From NCBI GenBank assembly GCA_032154105.1, contig JALDYI010000007.1, positions 1 through 52,743 of the forward strand: 52,743 nucleotides of DNA. Direction: 5' to 3'. The stretch comes from UBA6022 sp032154105 (GTDB lineage: Bacteria; Patescibacteriota; Saccharimonadia; Saccharimonadales; Saccharimonadaceae). Each line of letters starts with the position of its first letter. Position 1 is the stretch's first letter. The notes below the pieces were generated by a model, which saw nothing but the letters and a program-made list of their open reading frames with translations, ran no database searches and had not been told where the DNA came from. This document shows positions 31,456 through 38,500 of this stretch, piece by piece. The translations under genes and the position numbers were made by a program.

Positions 31456-32598
31456 ATGGAAGATATTAACGTAAAACAATTGACACTCGCAGTACGTACT
31501 ATTGCCGAGGAAAAGAACTTGCCAGAAGACGTAGTGATGTCTGTTATTGAGCAGGCAATTGCTGCTGCATGGCGCCGTGACAACGGTGAGCGCGACCAAG
31601 AAGTTCGCGCCGAGCTTAACACTGTTGACGGCACGGCTAATGTATTTGTAGCCCGTGAGATCGTTGAAGAGGTCGGAAGCGATGCTGTTGAGATTAGTCT
31701 TGAAGATGCTAAAAAAGTGAAGGCTGATGCTGAGCTCGGTGGTATTGTTGAGGAAAAACACGAAGTTGTTAGCTTCGGTCGTGTTGCCGCCCAGACGGCA
31801 AAGCAGGTTGTGTTGCAGCGTCTACGCGAAGCTGAGCGCGAAGTTGTCCTCGAAGAATACGAAGATAAAATTGGTACGGTTGTAAATGGTATTGTTCAGC
31901 GTGTTGAGCCGCGTGTTATCCGTGTCGAACTCGGTAAGGCAAATGGTATTATTCCTCAAAGCGAGCAGATCCAGGGTGAGTACTACAGCCCAGGTTCACG
32001 CATCAAGGTGTTTATTAAGGACATCGAGCGCGGTAACCGCGGTCCACAGCTTATTCTTAGCCGCGGTAATGAGCAGTTTGTTGAATACCTTTTCCGTCAA
32101 GAAGTTCCAGAAATGGAAACTGGCGCCGTAGAGATCAAGGCAATTGCCCGCGAAGCCGGTCGTCGCACGAAGCTTGCTGTTATCAGTACTGTTCCTGGCG
32201 TTGATCCAGTCGGTACATTCGTTGGTGGTCACGGAACTCGTGTCCAGACAGTTATGAACGAAATTGGCGATCAGGAAAAGATCGACATCATCACGTTTGA
32301 TGATAGCAACGAGCAGTTTATTCGCAATGCACTTAGCCCAGCTGAGGTTGTGCGCGTTGAGATCAACGAAGAAGCAAAGCGTGCCAAGGTATTCGTAAAT
32401 GAAGACCAGCAGTCAATCGCTATTGGTCGCGCAGGTCAGAATGTTCGTCTTGCGAGCCGTCTTACTGGCTATGAGCTTGATATCGAGACTGCTGCGCCTG
32501 CACAGACGGCAGCTGAAAAGCCAGCTGAGCCAAAAGCGCCTCGTAAGAATATCGAAGATAGTCTTCTTAGTGCTGTTGAAGAATCAACCGAAGAGTAA
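31456..32598 (+). CDS. nusA: Transcription termination/antitermination factor NusA
   Basis: 380-aa NusA. The N-terminal RNA-polymerase-binding domain occupies residues 1-125. The S1 domain follows (about 132-200, KIGTVVNGIVQRVEPRVIRV) and two KH domains close the core (GTFVGGHGTRVQ near 260, IAIGRAGQNVRLASRLTGYEL near 325). A short acidic tail ends the protein, without the E. coli C-terminal repeats. rimP and infB, its usual neighbours, are absent. An AAAGGAG site precedes the ATG. A possible attenuator in the leader would let NusA, which promotes pausing and termination, limit its own synthesis. Confidence 0.96.
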   Translation: MEDINVKQLTLAVRTIAEEKNLPEDVVMSVIEQAIAAAWRRDNGERDQEVRAELNTVDGTANVFVAREIVEEVGSDAVEISLEDAKKVKADAELGGIVEEKHEVVSFGRVAAQTAKQVVLQRLREAEREVVLEEYEDKIGTVVNGIVQRVEPRVIRVELGKANGIIPQSEQIQGEYYSPGSRIKVFIKDIERGNRGPQLILSRGNEQFVEYLFRQEVPEMETGAVEIKAIAREAGRRTKLAVISTVPGVDPVGTFVGGHGTRVQTVMNEIGDQEKIDIITFDDSNEQFIRNALSPAEVVRVEINEEAKRAKVFVNEDQQSIAIGRAGQNVRLASRLTGYELDIETAAPAQTAAEKPAEPKAPRKNIEDSLLSAVEESTEE

Positions 32599-32611
32599 CA
32601 TCTATCAGTAG

Positions 32612-32647
32612 CAAGAACCCCGCCATCTCGGCGGGGTTCTTGTTTAT
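32612..32647 (+). terminator. Rho-independent terminator of nusA
   Basis: A perfect 13-bp stem (32612-32624 with 32630-32642) closes ATCTC and is followed by TTTAT. Its right edge touches the stop codon of the convergent 26-aa gene, so it may serve both strands. Confidence 0.9.
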
Positions 32648-32724
32648 AGAGAAGTCGCTACTTTGGGCTTCTTGTCTTTTTTTGGCTTCTTGACTGCTTT
32701 TTTCTGATTTGTACCCTTAGACAT
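32644..32724 (-). CDS. Lysine-rich 26-residue mini-protein
   Basis: A 27-codon open frame on the minus strand starts with MSKGTNQKKAVKK and continues PKKDKKPKVATSL. Eleven of 26 residues are lysine. AAAGGA lies 7 nt before the ATG and a TATAAT box lies about 92 bp upstream (32816-32821), so it has the marks of a real small gene. The peptide is unstructured and basic, of a kind that binds nucleic acid or the ribosome, but no function is known to me. It ends against the nusA terminator. Confidence 0.58.
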   Translation of the reverse strand: MSKGTNQKKAVKKPKKDKKPKVATSL

Positions 32725-32815
32725 AGAGTGTCCTTTCCGGTGTTATATTTGATTTTTATAGTTGATGATGGGTGATTAGCGTTTCATGATGACGTAGGCC
32801 ACTCCTTGTGAGTTT

Positions 32816-32821
32816 ATTATA
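32816..32821 (-). promoter_or_regulatory. -10 box upstream of the lysine-rich mini-gene
   Basis: TATAAT on the minus strand gives a leader of about 85 nt to the 32724 ATG. Within the leader an AAGGAG and a tiny frame ending ATG-AAA-CGC-TAA can be seen. Confidence 0.4.
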
Positions 32822-32872
32822 TCACCCGTTCTGCAATCGCTGTGTCGATTATCATCACGGGCGAAATGGCGC

Positions 32873-32878
32873 TATACT
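32873..32878 (+). promoter_or_regulatory. -10 box of the GH5-like gene, leaderless start
   Basis: TATACT ends 6 nt before the ATG at 32885. No ribosome site is present. Confidence 0.55.
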
Positions 32879-32884
32879 ATCATC

Positions 32885-33889
32885 ATGGAATCATCCAAAA
32901 AAGCACTCCGCGGAGTAAATTTAGGTGGTTGGTTGTTGCTCGAAAAATGGATGACACCGACGCTATTTGAAGGCGTTGATGCGAATGACGAATATACCTT
33001 CATGCAGACTAAGGGTGCGGCAAAAAAGATCGAGCGTCATCGGCGAACATTTATACAAGAGGCCGACTTCAAGTGGCTGGCGAACCATGGTATTGAGGCG
33101 GTCAGAATTCCTATTGGTTATTGGATATTCGACGGAGATGATCCATATAGTGCAGGCATATCATACCTTGATTGGGCCGTTAAAATGGCTATAAAATACA
33201 AGCTAAAGGTTCTGCTTGATCTGCACGGTGCCGAGGGGTCGCAAAATGGCAAAGACCATAGCGGAAAAATTGGCAGCAGCGGCTGGTTTCACCACTCCAC
33301 GTATCGTCGCCGCACGATTGATGCGCTCGTGAGGCTTACAGAGCGCTACTACCAATATGATTGCATCTGGGGGATTGAGCTCTTGAATGAGCCTAAGATT
33401 GGTGTGTTTCATATGAAGCTCCGCCACTTTTATAACCGTGCGTACGACAGCTTGCTGAAAGTGGCCCGACCTGGTACGTATATTATTTTTCATGATGCAT
33501 TTACGCCGCGGCTTCTTAGTGGTAGTGTCCTCGGTAGTCCGTCGCTTCCGGTTGCAATGGACGTTCACTGGTATCAGTTTGGACGATTGCTTCATCGGTT
33601 TGAGAATCTACAGGGATACTTCAGAGCCCTGGGTCGCCGCCGTGCGCTCGTGCAACGGTTGCAGTATCGGCAGCCTATCGTTGTGGGCGAATGGAGCGTG
33701 GTGCTGAGTGGTGCTATTTTAGATGGTGCGCCGCCCGAGCGTGAGCAGCTACTCTTCAAAGAGCATGCCCGTCGCCAGCTTGCTGTGTATGATGAGGCGC
33801 TGGCGTGGTTTTATTGGACATACAAAACTGAAGGCCGGGGTATTTGGCATTTTCGCTCACAAGTTGAAGATGGAATTATCGTGCTATAG
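32885..33889 (+). CDS. GH5-family glycoside hydrolase, exo-1,3-glucanase type
   Basis: 334-aa TIM-barrel glycosidase. It opens with RGVNLGGWLLLEKWMTPTLF (residues 9-28), the start typical of the fungal Exg1-like branch of GH5. VRIPIGYW follows near residue 78. Glu169 in LLNEP is the expected acid/base and Glu269 in VVGEWS the nucleophile, so it should be active. There is no signal peptide, so it works in the cytosol or leaves by another route. It may cut beta-1,3- or related glucosides taken from a host or from storage. Eukaryote-like members of this branch are uncommon in CPR genomes. Confidence 0.88.
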   Translation: MESSKKALRGVNLGGWLLLEKWMTPTLFEGVDANDEYTFMQTKGAAKKIERHRRTFIQEADFKWLANHGIEAVRIPIGYWIFDGDDPYSAGISYLDWAVKMAIKYKLKVLLDLHGAEGSQNGKDHSGKIGSSGWFHHSTYRRRTIDALVRLTERYYQYDCIWGIELLNEPKIGVFHMKLRHFYNRAYDSLLKVARPGTYIIFHDAFTPRLLSGSVLGSPSLPVAMDVHWYQFGRLLHRFENLQGYFRALGRRRALVQRLQYRQPIVVGEWSVVLSGAILDGAPPEREQLLFKEHARRQLAVYDEALAWFYWTYKTEGRGIWHFRSQVEDGIIVL

Positions 33890-33900
33890 CGAGCGGCTGA

Positions 33901-33906
33901 TACAAT
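33901..33906 (+). promoter_or_regulatory. -10 box of the FMN reductase gene
   Basis: TACAAT lies 23 nt before the ATG at 33930, with a GGGGA ribosome site between. Confidence 0.4.
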
Positions 33907-33929
33907 GGTGACATAAGAAATGGGGAATC

Positions 33930-34499
33930 ATGGATCAAAATAAAAAACTGACTATTGCCGTACTGGCTGGTACGACCAGGCAGCAGCGAGAATCAATAAA
34001 AGCGGCGCGCTACGTTGCTGATTTTGGCGCTACATTACCAGACGTCGAGATACTTTTTGTTGATCCAAATGACTTCAATTTTCCTGGCGACGGAAACGAC
34101 CCCGAGGGGAAAGATCCGCGGTATAGTGAGATTACAGCACAGGCTGATGCGTTCTTTATCGTAACGCCGGAGTATAACCATAGTTTCCCGGGTAGCTTGA
34201 AGCGGATGCTTGATAGTGAGCTTGCAACCTACAATCACAAGCCAGTTGCCATAGCCGGGGTAAGCAATGGTAACTGGGGCGGTGTCCGTGCGGTTGAAGC
34301 GCTCGTGACTGCTATTCGTGAACTCGGGCTCGTCGTCCTTAGTTGGGACGTGTATTTTCCTCGAGTGCAGGACATATTCGATGAAAACGGCGTTATTCAT
34401 GCGGAATATGCCGAACGGTATGAAGGTAATCTCACAAAGCTATACGCTGAGCTTGTTTGGTTTGCAACCTTGCTAAACGGGGCCGAGAAGAGTTTGTAG
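33930..34499 (+). CDS. NAD(P)H-dependent FMN reductase-like flavoprotein
   Basis: 189-aa flavodoxin-fold protein. The phosphate loop is AGTTRQQRESIKAA (residues 14-27) and the FMN-ring segment is TPEYNHSFPGSLKRMLD (about 76-92), both standard for this family of quinone, azo or metal reductases. The substrate cannot be told. It may protect against quinones or oxidants. Its own promoter and the next promoter at 34569 suggest a single-gene unit. Confidence 0.92.
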   Translation: MDQNKKLTIAVLAGTTRQQRESIKAARYVADFGATLPDVEILFVDPNDFNFPGDGNDPEGKDPRYSEITAQADAFFIVTPEYNHSFPGSLKRMLDSELATYNHKPVAIAGVSNGNWGGVRAVEALVTAIRELGLVVLSWDVYFPRVQDIFDENGVIHAEYAERYEGNLTKLYAELVWFATLLNGAEKSL

Positions 34500-34568
34500 C
34501 TAAGTAGGCAGAAGAGTCAGTTCTTTTACGGGCAACCTGCAGATCCTTTCCTAAGTTGCGATCATATT

Positions 34569-34597
34569 TTGCGTCGAATATCAAACAGGATTATAAT
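34569..34597 (+). promoter_or_regulatory. Promoter of the ChaB-like gene
   Basis: TTGCGT (34569-34574) and TATAAT (34592-34597) are spaced by 17 bp. A perfect 6-bp hairpin GAACGC/GCGTTC (34608-34625) lies at the start of the leader. Confidence 0.6.
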
Positions 34598-34652
34598 AGA
34601 AGTACGAGAACGCAAACTAGCGTTCGGTAGTGAAGTTCAAAAGGGGGATATG

Positions 34653-34883
34653 ATGCAAGAAAATAGCAAAAAACTACCCGATACCGTTCGACGCATGTTA
34701 CCGAAGCTTGCCTGGTCTATCTATAAAGCAGCCTTTGACAAGGCCTATAGCGAATATATGTTTCTTCAAGATCGTCTTGATGATGCAAATCGCAAAGAGA
34801 TGGCTGACCGTATTGCCTGGAAAAAAGTAAAACGCATGTACAGCTTTAGCGATTTTGATCATCGCTGGCACCTGAAGGTCTAA
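34653..34883 (+). CDS. ChaB-like protein
   Basis: 76 aa, starting at the second of two adjacent ATG codons, which has AAGGGGG at the better spacing of 5 nt. An in-frame ATG at 34569 lies in the promoter and is rejected. The chain matches the ChaB pattern: LPKLAWSIYKAAFDKAYSEY, then an RKEMADRIAWKKVKRMYSF helix and a final HRWHLK. ChaB is a small helical protein named from the E. coli cation antiporter locus, but no antiporter gene is adjacent. Its function in bacteria is poorly defined. Confidence 0.82.
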   Translation: MQENSKKLPDTVRRMLPKLAWSIYKAAFDKAYSEYMFLQDRLDDANRKEMADRIAWKKVKRMYSFSDFDHRWHLKV

Positions 34884-34895
34884 TATGGGCGTAGT

Positions 34896-34932
34896 AATTA
34901 TTAGCACTCTGTTGACGAGAGTGCTAATAATT
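34896..34932 (+). promoter_or_regulatory. CIRCE operator (HrcA site) of clpC
   Basis: TTAGCACTC (34901-34909), a 9-nt spacer and GAGTGCTAA (34919-34927) match the CIRCE consensus exactly. The arms extend to 14 bp with AATTA/TAATT. The element includes the -35 box TTGACG (34912-34917), so HrcA binding would block RNA polymerase. Heat-shock relief of repression is the expected behaviour. Confidence 0.96.
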
Positions 34933-34941
34933 ATGTATACT
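34912..34941 (+). promoter_or_regulatory. Promoter of the clpC operon
   Basis: TTGACG (34912-34917) inside the CIRCE spacer and TATACT (34936-34941) are 18 bp apart. The leader is about 65 nt with AGGAGG at 34992-34997. Confidence 0.7.
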
Positions 34942-35012
34942 GAGGGTAGTAAAAGCGCTAATAAAGCATAAAACGCTTGCGCTCTACACATAGGAGGTTT
35001 CATAATACAATT

Positions 35013-37487
35013 ATGGCTGACGATTTCGCAGAATTTGTGTCACACCTAACGCAGAATGCTCGCACGAGTTTGCAGCACGCTGATGCCATTGCACGTGGGT
35101 ATGGCAGTCCGTACATCGGCACGGAGCATGTGCTTCTCGGCGTGCTTGCGCAGGGCTCTTCGGTGGGCGCCAAGCTACTCGCTGATGCTGGAGTGACGCT
35201 TGATCGAGCTGAGCTTGCGCTCAATCTTACACCTCGCACGCTCGTCGTGAGCACTGGCGCCAAGGGCTTGTCGGAAACGGCCAAGCTGACGCTCAAGATG
35301 AGTTGGCAGATTGCTCAAGAGTTTCATCAGGATTTTCTCGGCACCGAGCATATTCTCTATAGTATGCTTAGTCAAAAGAACGCTCGTGCCACAGTATTGC
35401 TACGGGATATGAATATCAACCTGGTTGAACTGACGAGTGAGCTCGAGGAGTTCTTTGATCGTCAACACGAAACATTCCATGATGACGAGGCAGGCGAGCC
35501 GACAAAAACCGTACCGAAGAAGCGAAACGGCGCACTGGAGACATTCGGTACGGATCTAACGGCGCGTGCCAAGGCTGGTAAGCTTGACCCGGTGGTTGGA
35601 CGCGATGAACAAGAAGAGCGTATGGTGACGATTCTCAGTCGCCGAACAAAGAATAACCCAGTGCTTATTGGTGAACCCGGTGTTGGTAAGACGGCCATTG
35701 TTGAGGGTCTAGCGCAGCGCATTGCGAGAGAGGATGTGCCGGATCACCTGCTTGACAAGCGGGTTATTCAGCTTGACCTTGCGGCCATGATTGCAGGCAC
35801 GAAATATCGTGGCGAATTCGAGGAACGCCTTAAGAAAGTCGTCAGTGAGTTGAAGCAACAGAAGAATGTGATTATTTTTATTGACGAGCTTCATTTACTT
35901 GTCGGCGCTGGTGCGGCCGAAGGTGCACTTGACGCGGCGAATATGCTCAAGCCGGCGTTGGCTCGTGGTGAGCTACACCTTATAGGCGCAACCACTCTTG
36001 ATGAATATCGCAAGCATATCGAAAAAGATAGTGCTCTGGACCGTCGTTTCCAGACGATTGTCGTACCGGAGCCAAGTATCAAGGATAGTATTGCTATTCT
36101 CAAAGGCCTTCGGAGTTATTACGAGAAGCATCATGGTGTGGAAATGGGCGATGAGGTGATTGAGGACGCCGTCTATATGGCCGATCGCTATATTAGTGAA
36201 CGTTTCATGCCTGACAAAGCGATTGATGTTATCGATGAGGCATCGGCACTTGTGCGGGTAAAGCGAAGCAACAAGCCAAGCAAAGTACGTGATTATACGC
36301 GGCAACTCAAAAATCTTACCGAGAAAATGGATGACGCTGTAGCGGCCGAAGATTACGAGCGTGCCGCCCTCTATAAAACACGCATGAGTCAGTTGAGTGA
36401 AAAGCTTGATGCTACGAAAGTTGAAGCCGAGAAGCAAACGCCTGTCACCTTGACTGATATTGATGTGGCAGCGGCTATCTCAACTATGACCGGCATTCCG
36501 GTGAAGCGTATTCAGAAGTCGGAGGCGAAGCTACTACGTCACCTTGAAAAGCATCTCGGCAAGTTTATCATTGGTCAGCACGAAGCGGTCGAAAAGGTGG
36601 CGAGGGCGATCCGGCGTAGCCGGAGTGGCGTGGCGAGCGGTAAACGGCCAATCGGCTCTTTCGTGTTTATGGGCCCGACGGGCGTTGGCAAAACCGAGCT
36701 TGCAAAGGTGGTTGCGCGCGAGGTATTTGGTAGTGATGATGCACTCATTAAGATTGATATGAGTGAGTTCGGTGAGCGTCACAATACGAGCCGCTTGCTT
36801 GGTGCGCCGGCTGGTTATGTTGGCTACGACGACGGGGGCCAATTGACCGATAAAATACGACGCCAGCCGTATAGCGTTGTATTGTTTGATGAGATTGAAA
36901 AGGCCCATCCTGATGTCTTCCAGCTTCTCTTGCAGCTGCTTGAGGACGGCAAGCTGACGGACGCCAAGGGCCGCAGTGTCGACTTTAGCAATGCAATCAT
37001 CATTCTGACGAGCAATCTTGGTGCGGACAAGATGATGAAAGAATCATCACTTGGCTTCCATGCGAAAACAACATCCGACCAAAAGCAACTTGATGCCGTA
37101 CATGCCGAGAATGACGCGGCGGCCAATGAGGCGCTCGGTCGTATGATGCGTCCGGAGCTCGTCAATCGTTTCGACGCGGTTGTGACATTCCGCGCGCTGA
37201 CTCGTCGTGAGGTTGGTAAAATCTTCGACAACTTGATCGATGAGCTTCAGGAACGACTTATCCGCAAGGGGATCCATCTGGTTGTGAGTCCGAGCGCAAA
37301 GCGCTATCTGATCGATAGGGGTTATAGCGAAAAGTTTGGTGCTCGCCCGCTTCGAAGGACAATTCAGGATGAGCTCGAGCATTCACTGGCTGATGGTATA
37401 TTGTCGGGAGAATATGAAAAGGGTAGCGTATTAACCGTAGGCGTACAGCGAGGAGCGATGAGGATTGATGTTGGACACGAAGAGTAA
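35013..37487 (+). CDS. clpC: ATP-dependent Clp protease ATP-binding subunit ClpC
   Basis: 824-aa Hsp100 unfoldase. I chose the ATG at 35013 (MADDFAEF); a TTG at 34977 lies upstream of the ribosome site. Two Clp-N repeats (residues 1-150) precede AAA-1 with Walker A GEPGVGKT (220-227). A short coiled middle domain with a UVR-like segment (EDYERAALYKTRM) marks it as ClpC, not ClpB. AAA-2 has GPTGVGKT (554-561). It feeds substrates to ClpP. The AGGAGG lies 15 nt from the ATG, wider than usual. CIRCE control puts it under HrcA, whereas Firmicutes mostly use CtsR for clpC. Confidence 0.95.
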   Translation: MADDFAEFVSHLTQNARTSLQHADAIARGYGSPYIGTEHVLLGVLAQGSSVGAKLLADAGVTLDRAELALNLTPRTLVVSTGAKGLSETAKLTLKMSWQIAQEFHQDFLGTEHILYSMLSQKNARATVLLRDMNINLVELTSELEEFFDRQHETFHDDEAGEPTKTVPKKRNGALETFGTDLTARAKAGKLDPVVGRDEQEERMVTILSRRTKNNPVLIGEPGVGKTAIVEGLAQRIAREDVPDHLLDKRVIQLDLAAMIAGTKYRGEFEERLKKVVSELKQQKNVIIFIDELHLLVGAGAAEGALDAANMLKPALARGELHLIGATTLDEYRKHIEKDSALDRRFQTIVVPEPSIKDSIAILKGLRSYYEKHHGVEMGDEVIEDAVYMADRYISERFMPDKAIDVIDEASALVRVKRSNKPSKVRDYTRQLKNLTEKMDDAVAAEDYERAALYKTRMSQLSEKLDATKVEAEKQTPVTLTDIDVAAAISTMTGIPVKRIQKSEAKLLRHLEKHLGKFIIGQHEAVEKVARAIRRSRSGVASGKRPIGSFVFMGPTGVGKTELAKVVAREVFGSDDALIKIDMSEFGERHNTSRLLGAPAGYVGYDDGGQLTDKIRRQPYSVVLFDEIEKAHPDVFQLLLQLLEDGKLTDAKGRSVDFSNAIIILTSNLGADKMMKESSLGFHAKTTSDQKQLDAVHAENDAAANEALGRMMRPELVNRFDAVVTFRALTRREVGKIFDNLIDELQERLIRKGIHLVVSPSAKRYLIDRGYSEKFGARPLRRTIQDELEHSLADGILSGEYEKGSVLTVGVQRGAMRIDVGHEE

Positions 37488-38472
37488 TTTCTTAAGGCGA
37501 ACGAGCGGGCTATTTATTGGCCTGCTTCTTGCTATCTTGGCGCTGTTTATCGTTCTTAACCGCCAATTTGTCATTGATCAGTTAACCGTCTGGCAGTATA
37601 CGCCGAGCGATACCATATCTCAGCTGGCGAATCGAGCGACGATACACGACAAGGGGTTGTTTTACTTCTATGCTTCAGAGCCTTCGGTTGAGGGTACGCA
37701 GAAATTTAATTCACAGTGCGATAGAAAAGAGCCGACAAGTGCTATTTTGGGGTGTTACAGTGCCGAACGCATCTATATTTATGACGTAACCGACCCGAGA
37801 CTCGATGGCATACGCGAAGTTACGGCATCGCATGAGATGCTGCACGCCGTGTTTGAACGGCTTTCCGAGAAAGAGAAGCAGTATCTTGGTACACTACTTG
37901 AGGCTGAGTATGCCAAGTCGCATAATGCCGAGTTGCAGACACGTATGGAATACTACGCCCGGGCACAGCCGGGTGATCGCATCAATGAGCTTCATTCCAT
38001 TATCGGCACTGAAATTGCATCACTCGGCCCTGAGCTAGAGACGCACTACAAGCAGTACTTTAGCGATAGACAAAAAGTCGTGGCACTCCATGCGACGTAC
38101 CAAAAGGTCTTCGATGATTTGTCGGCCCAGTCTGATACGCTCGGTGCCGAAGTGAGCCGGCTGCGGGAGGGGATATCTGCTGAGATCACGACGTACAATG
38201 CAGAAGCTGCCCGCCTGGAGGCAGATATTGCAGCGCTCAGAGCACGTGAGGGTACTGTTGATCGCACAAGCGCCAGTCAGGTAAACGCATACAACGCCGA
38301 TAGGCAGGCACTAATCAACCGGGCAGATAGCCTTAATGGTCAAAAAGTAGCAATCGACACCAAGACTACGGAGTTTAATACGAAGGTCAAGGCGTATAAT
38401 GACCTTGTTGTGCGGTCGAATGAGTTAAAGCAAAAGATCGACAGTACTTTGGCGCCTTCGCCGAGCGTTTAA
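37468..38472 (+). CDS. Membrane-anchored HExxH zincin-like protein
   Basis: 334 aa. The ATG at 37468 overlaps the end of clpC by 20 nt, so it is coupled to it. Residues about 13-31 are a membrane helix. The outer part has HEMLHAVFERL with His122, Glu123 and His126, the pattern of a zinc metallopeptidase, in a helix preceded by REVTASHE. From residue 205 a long coiled coil with many Ala, Glu and Thr runs to the end. No family is recognised. The place in a heat-shock operon with clpC suggests envelope protein quality control. The third zinc ligand is not certain. Confidence 0.78.
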   Translation: MLDTKSNFLRRTSGLFIGLLLAILALFIVLNRQFVIDQLTVWQYTPSDTISQLANRATIHDKGLFYFYASEPSVEGTQKFNSQCDRKEPTSAILGCYSAERIYIYDVTDPRLDGIREVTASHEMLHAVFERLSEKEKQYLGTLLEAEYAKSHNAELQTRMEYYARAQPGDRINELHSIIGTEIASLGPELETHYKQYFSDRQKVVALHATYQKVFDDLSAQSDTLGAEVSRLREGISAEITTYNAEAARLEADIAALRAREGTVDRTSASQVNAYNADRQALINRADSLNGQKVAIDTKTTEFNTKVKAYNDLVVRSNELKQKIDSTLAPSPSV

Positions 38473-38485
38473 TGTCGAGCTGTCG

Positions 38486-38491
38486 TATAAT
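38486..38491 (+). promoter_or_regulatory. Possible internal -10 box before radA
   Basis: TATAAT ends 9 nt before the radA GTG. radA could thus be transcribed alone as well as from the clpC promoter. GGAG within the gap may instead be its ribosome site. Confidence 0.4.
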
Positions 38492-38500
38492 GGAGCAATA

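Noticed and set aside
34977..35012. TTG start for clpC at 34977
   Set aside because: It precedes the AGGAGG site, and the ClpC N-terminus begins at MADDFAEF.
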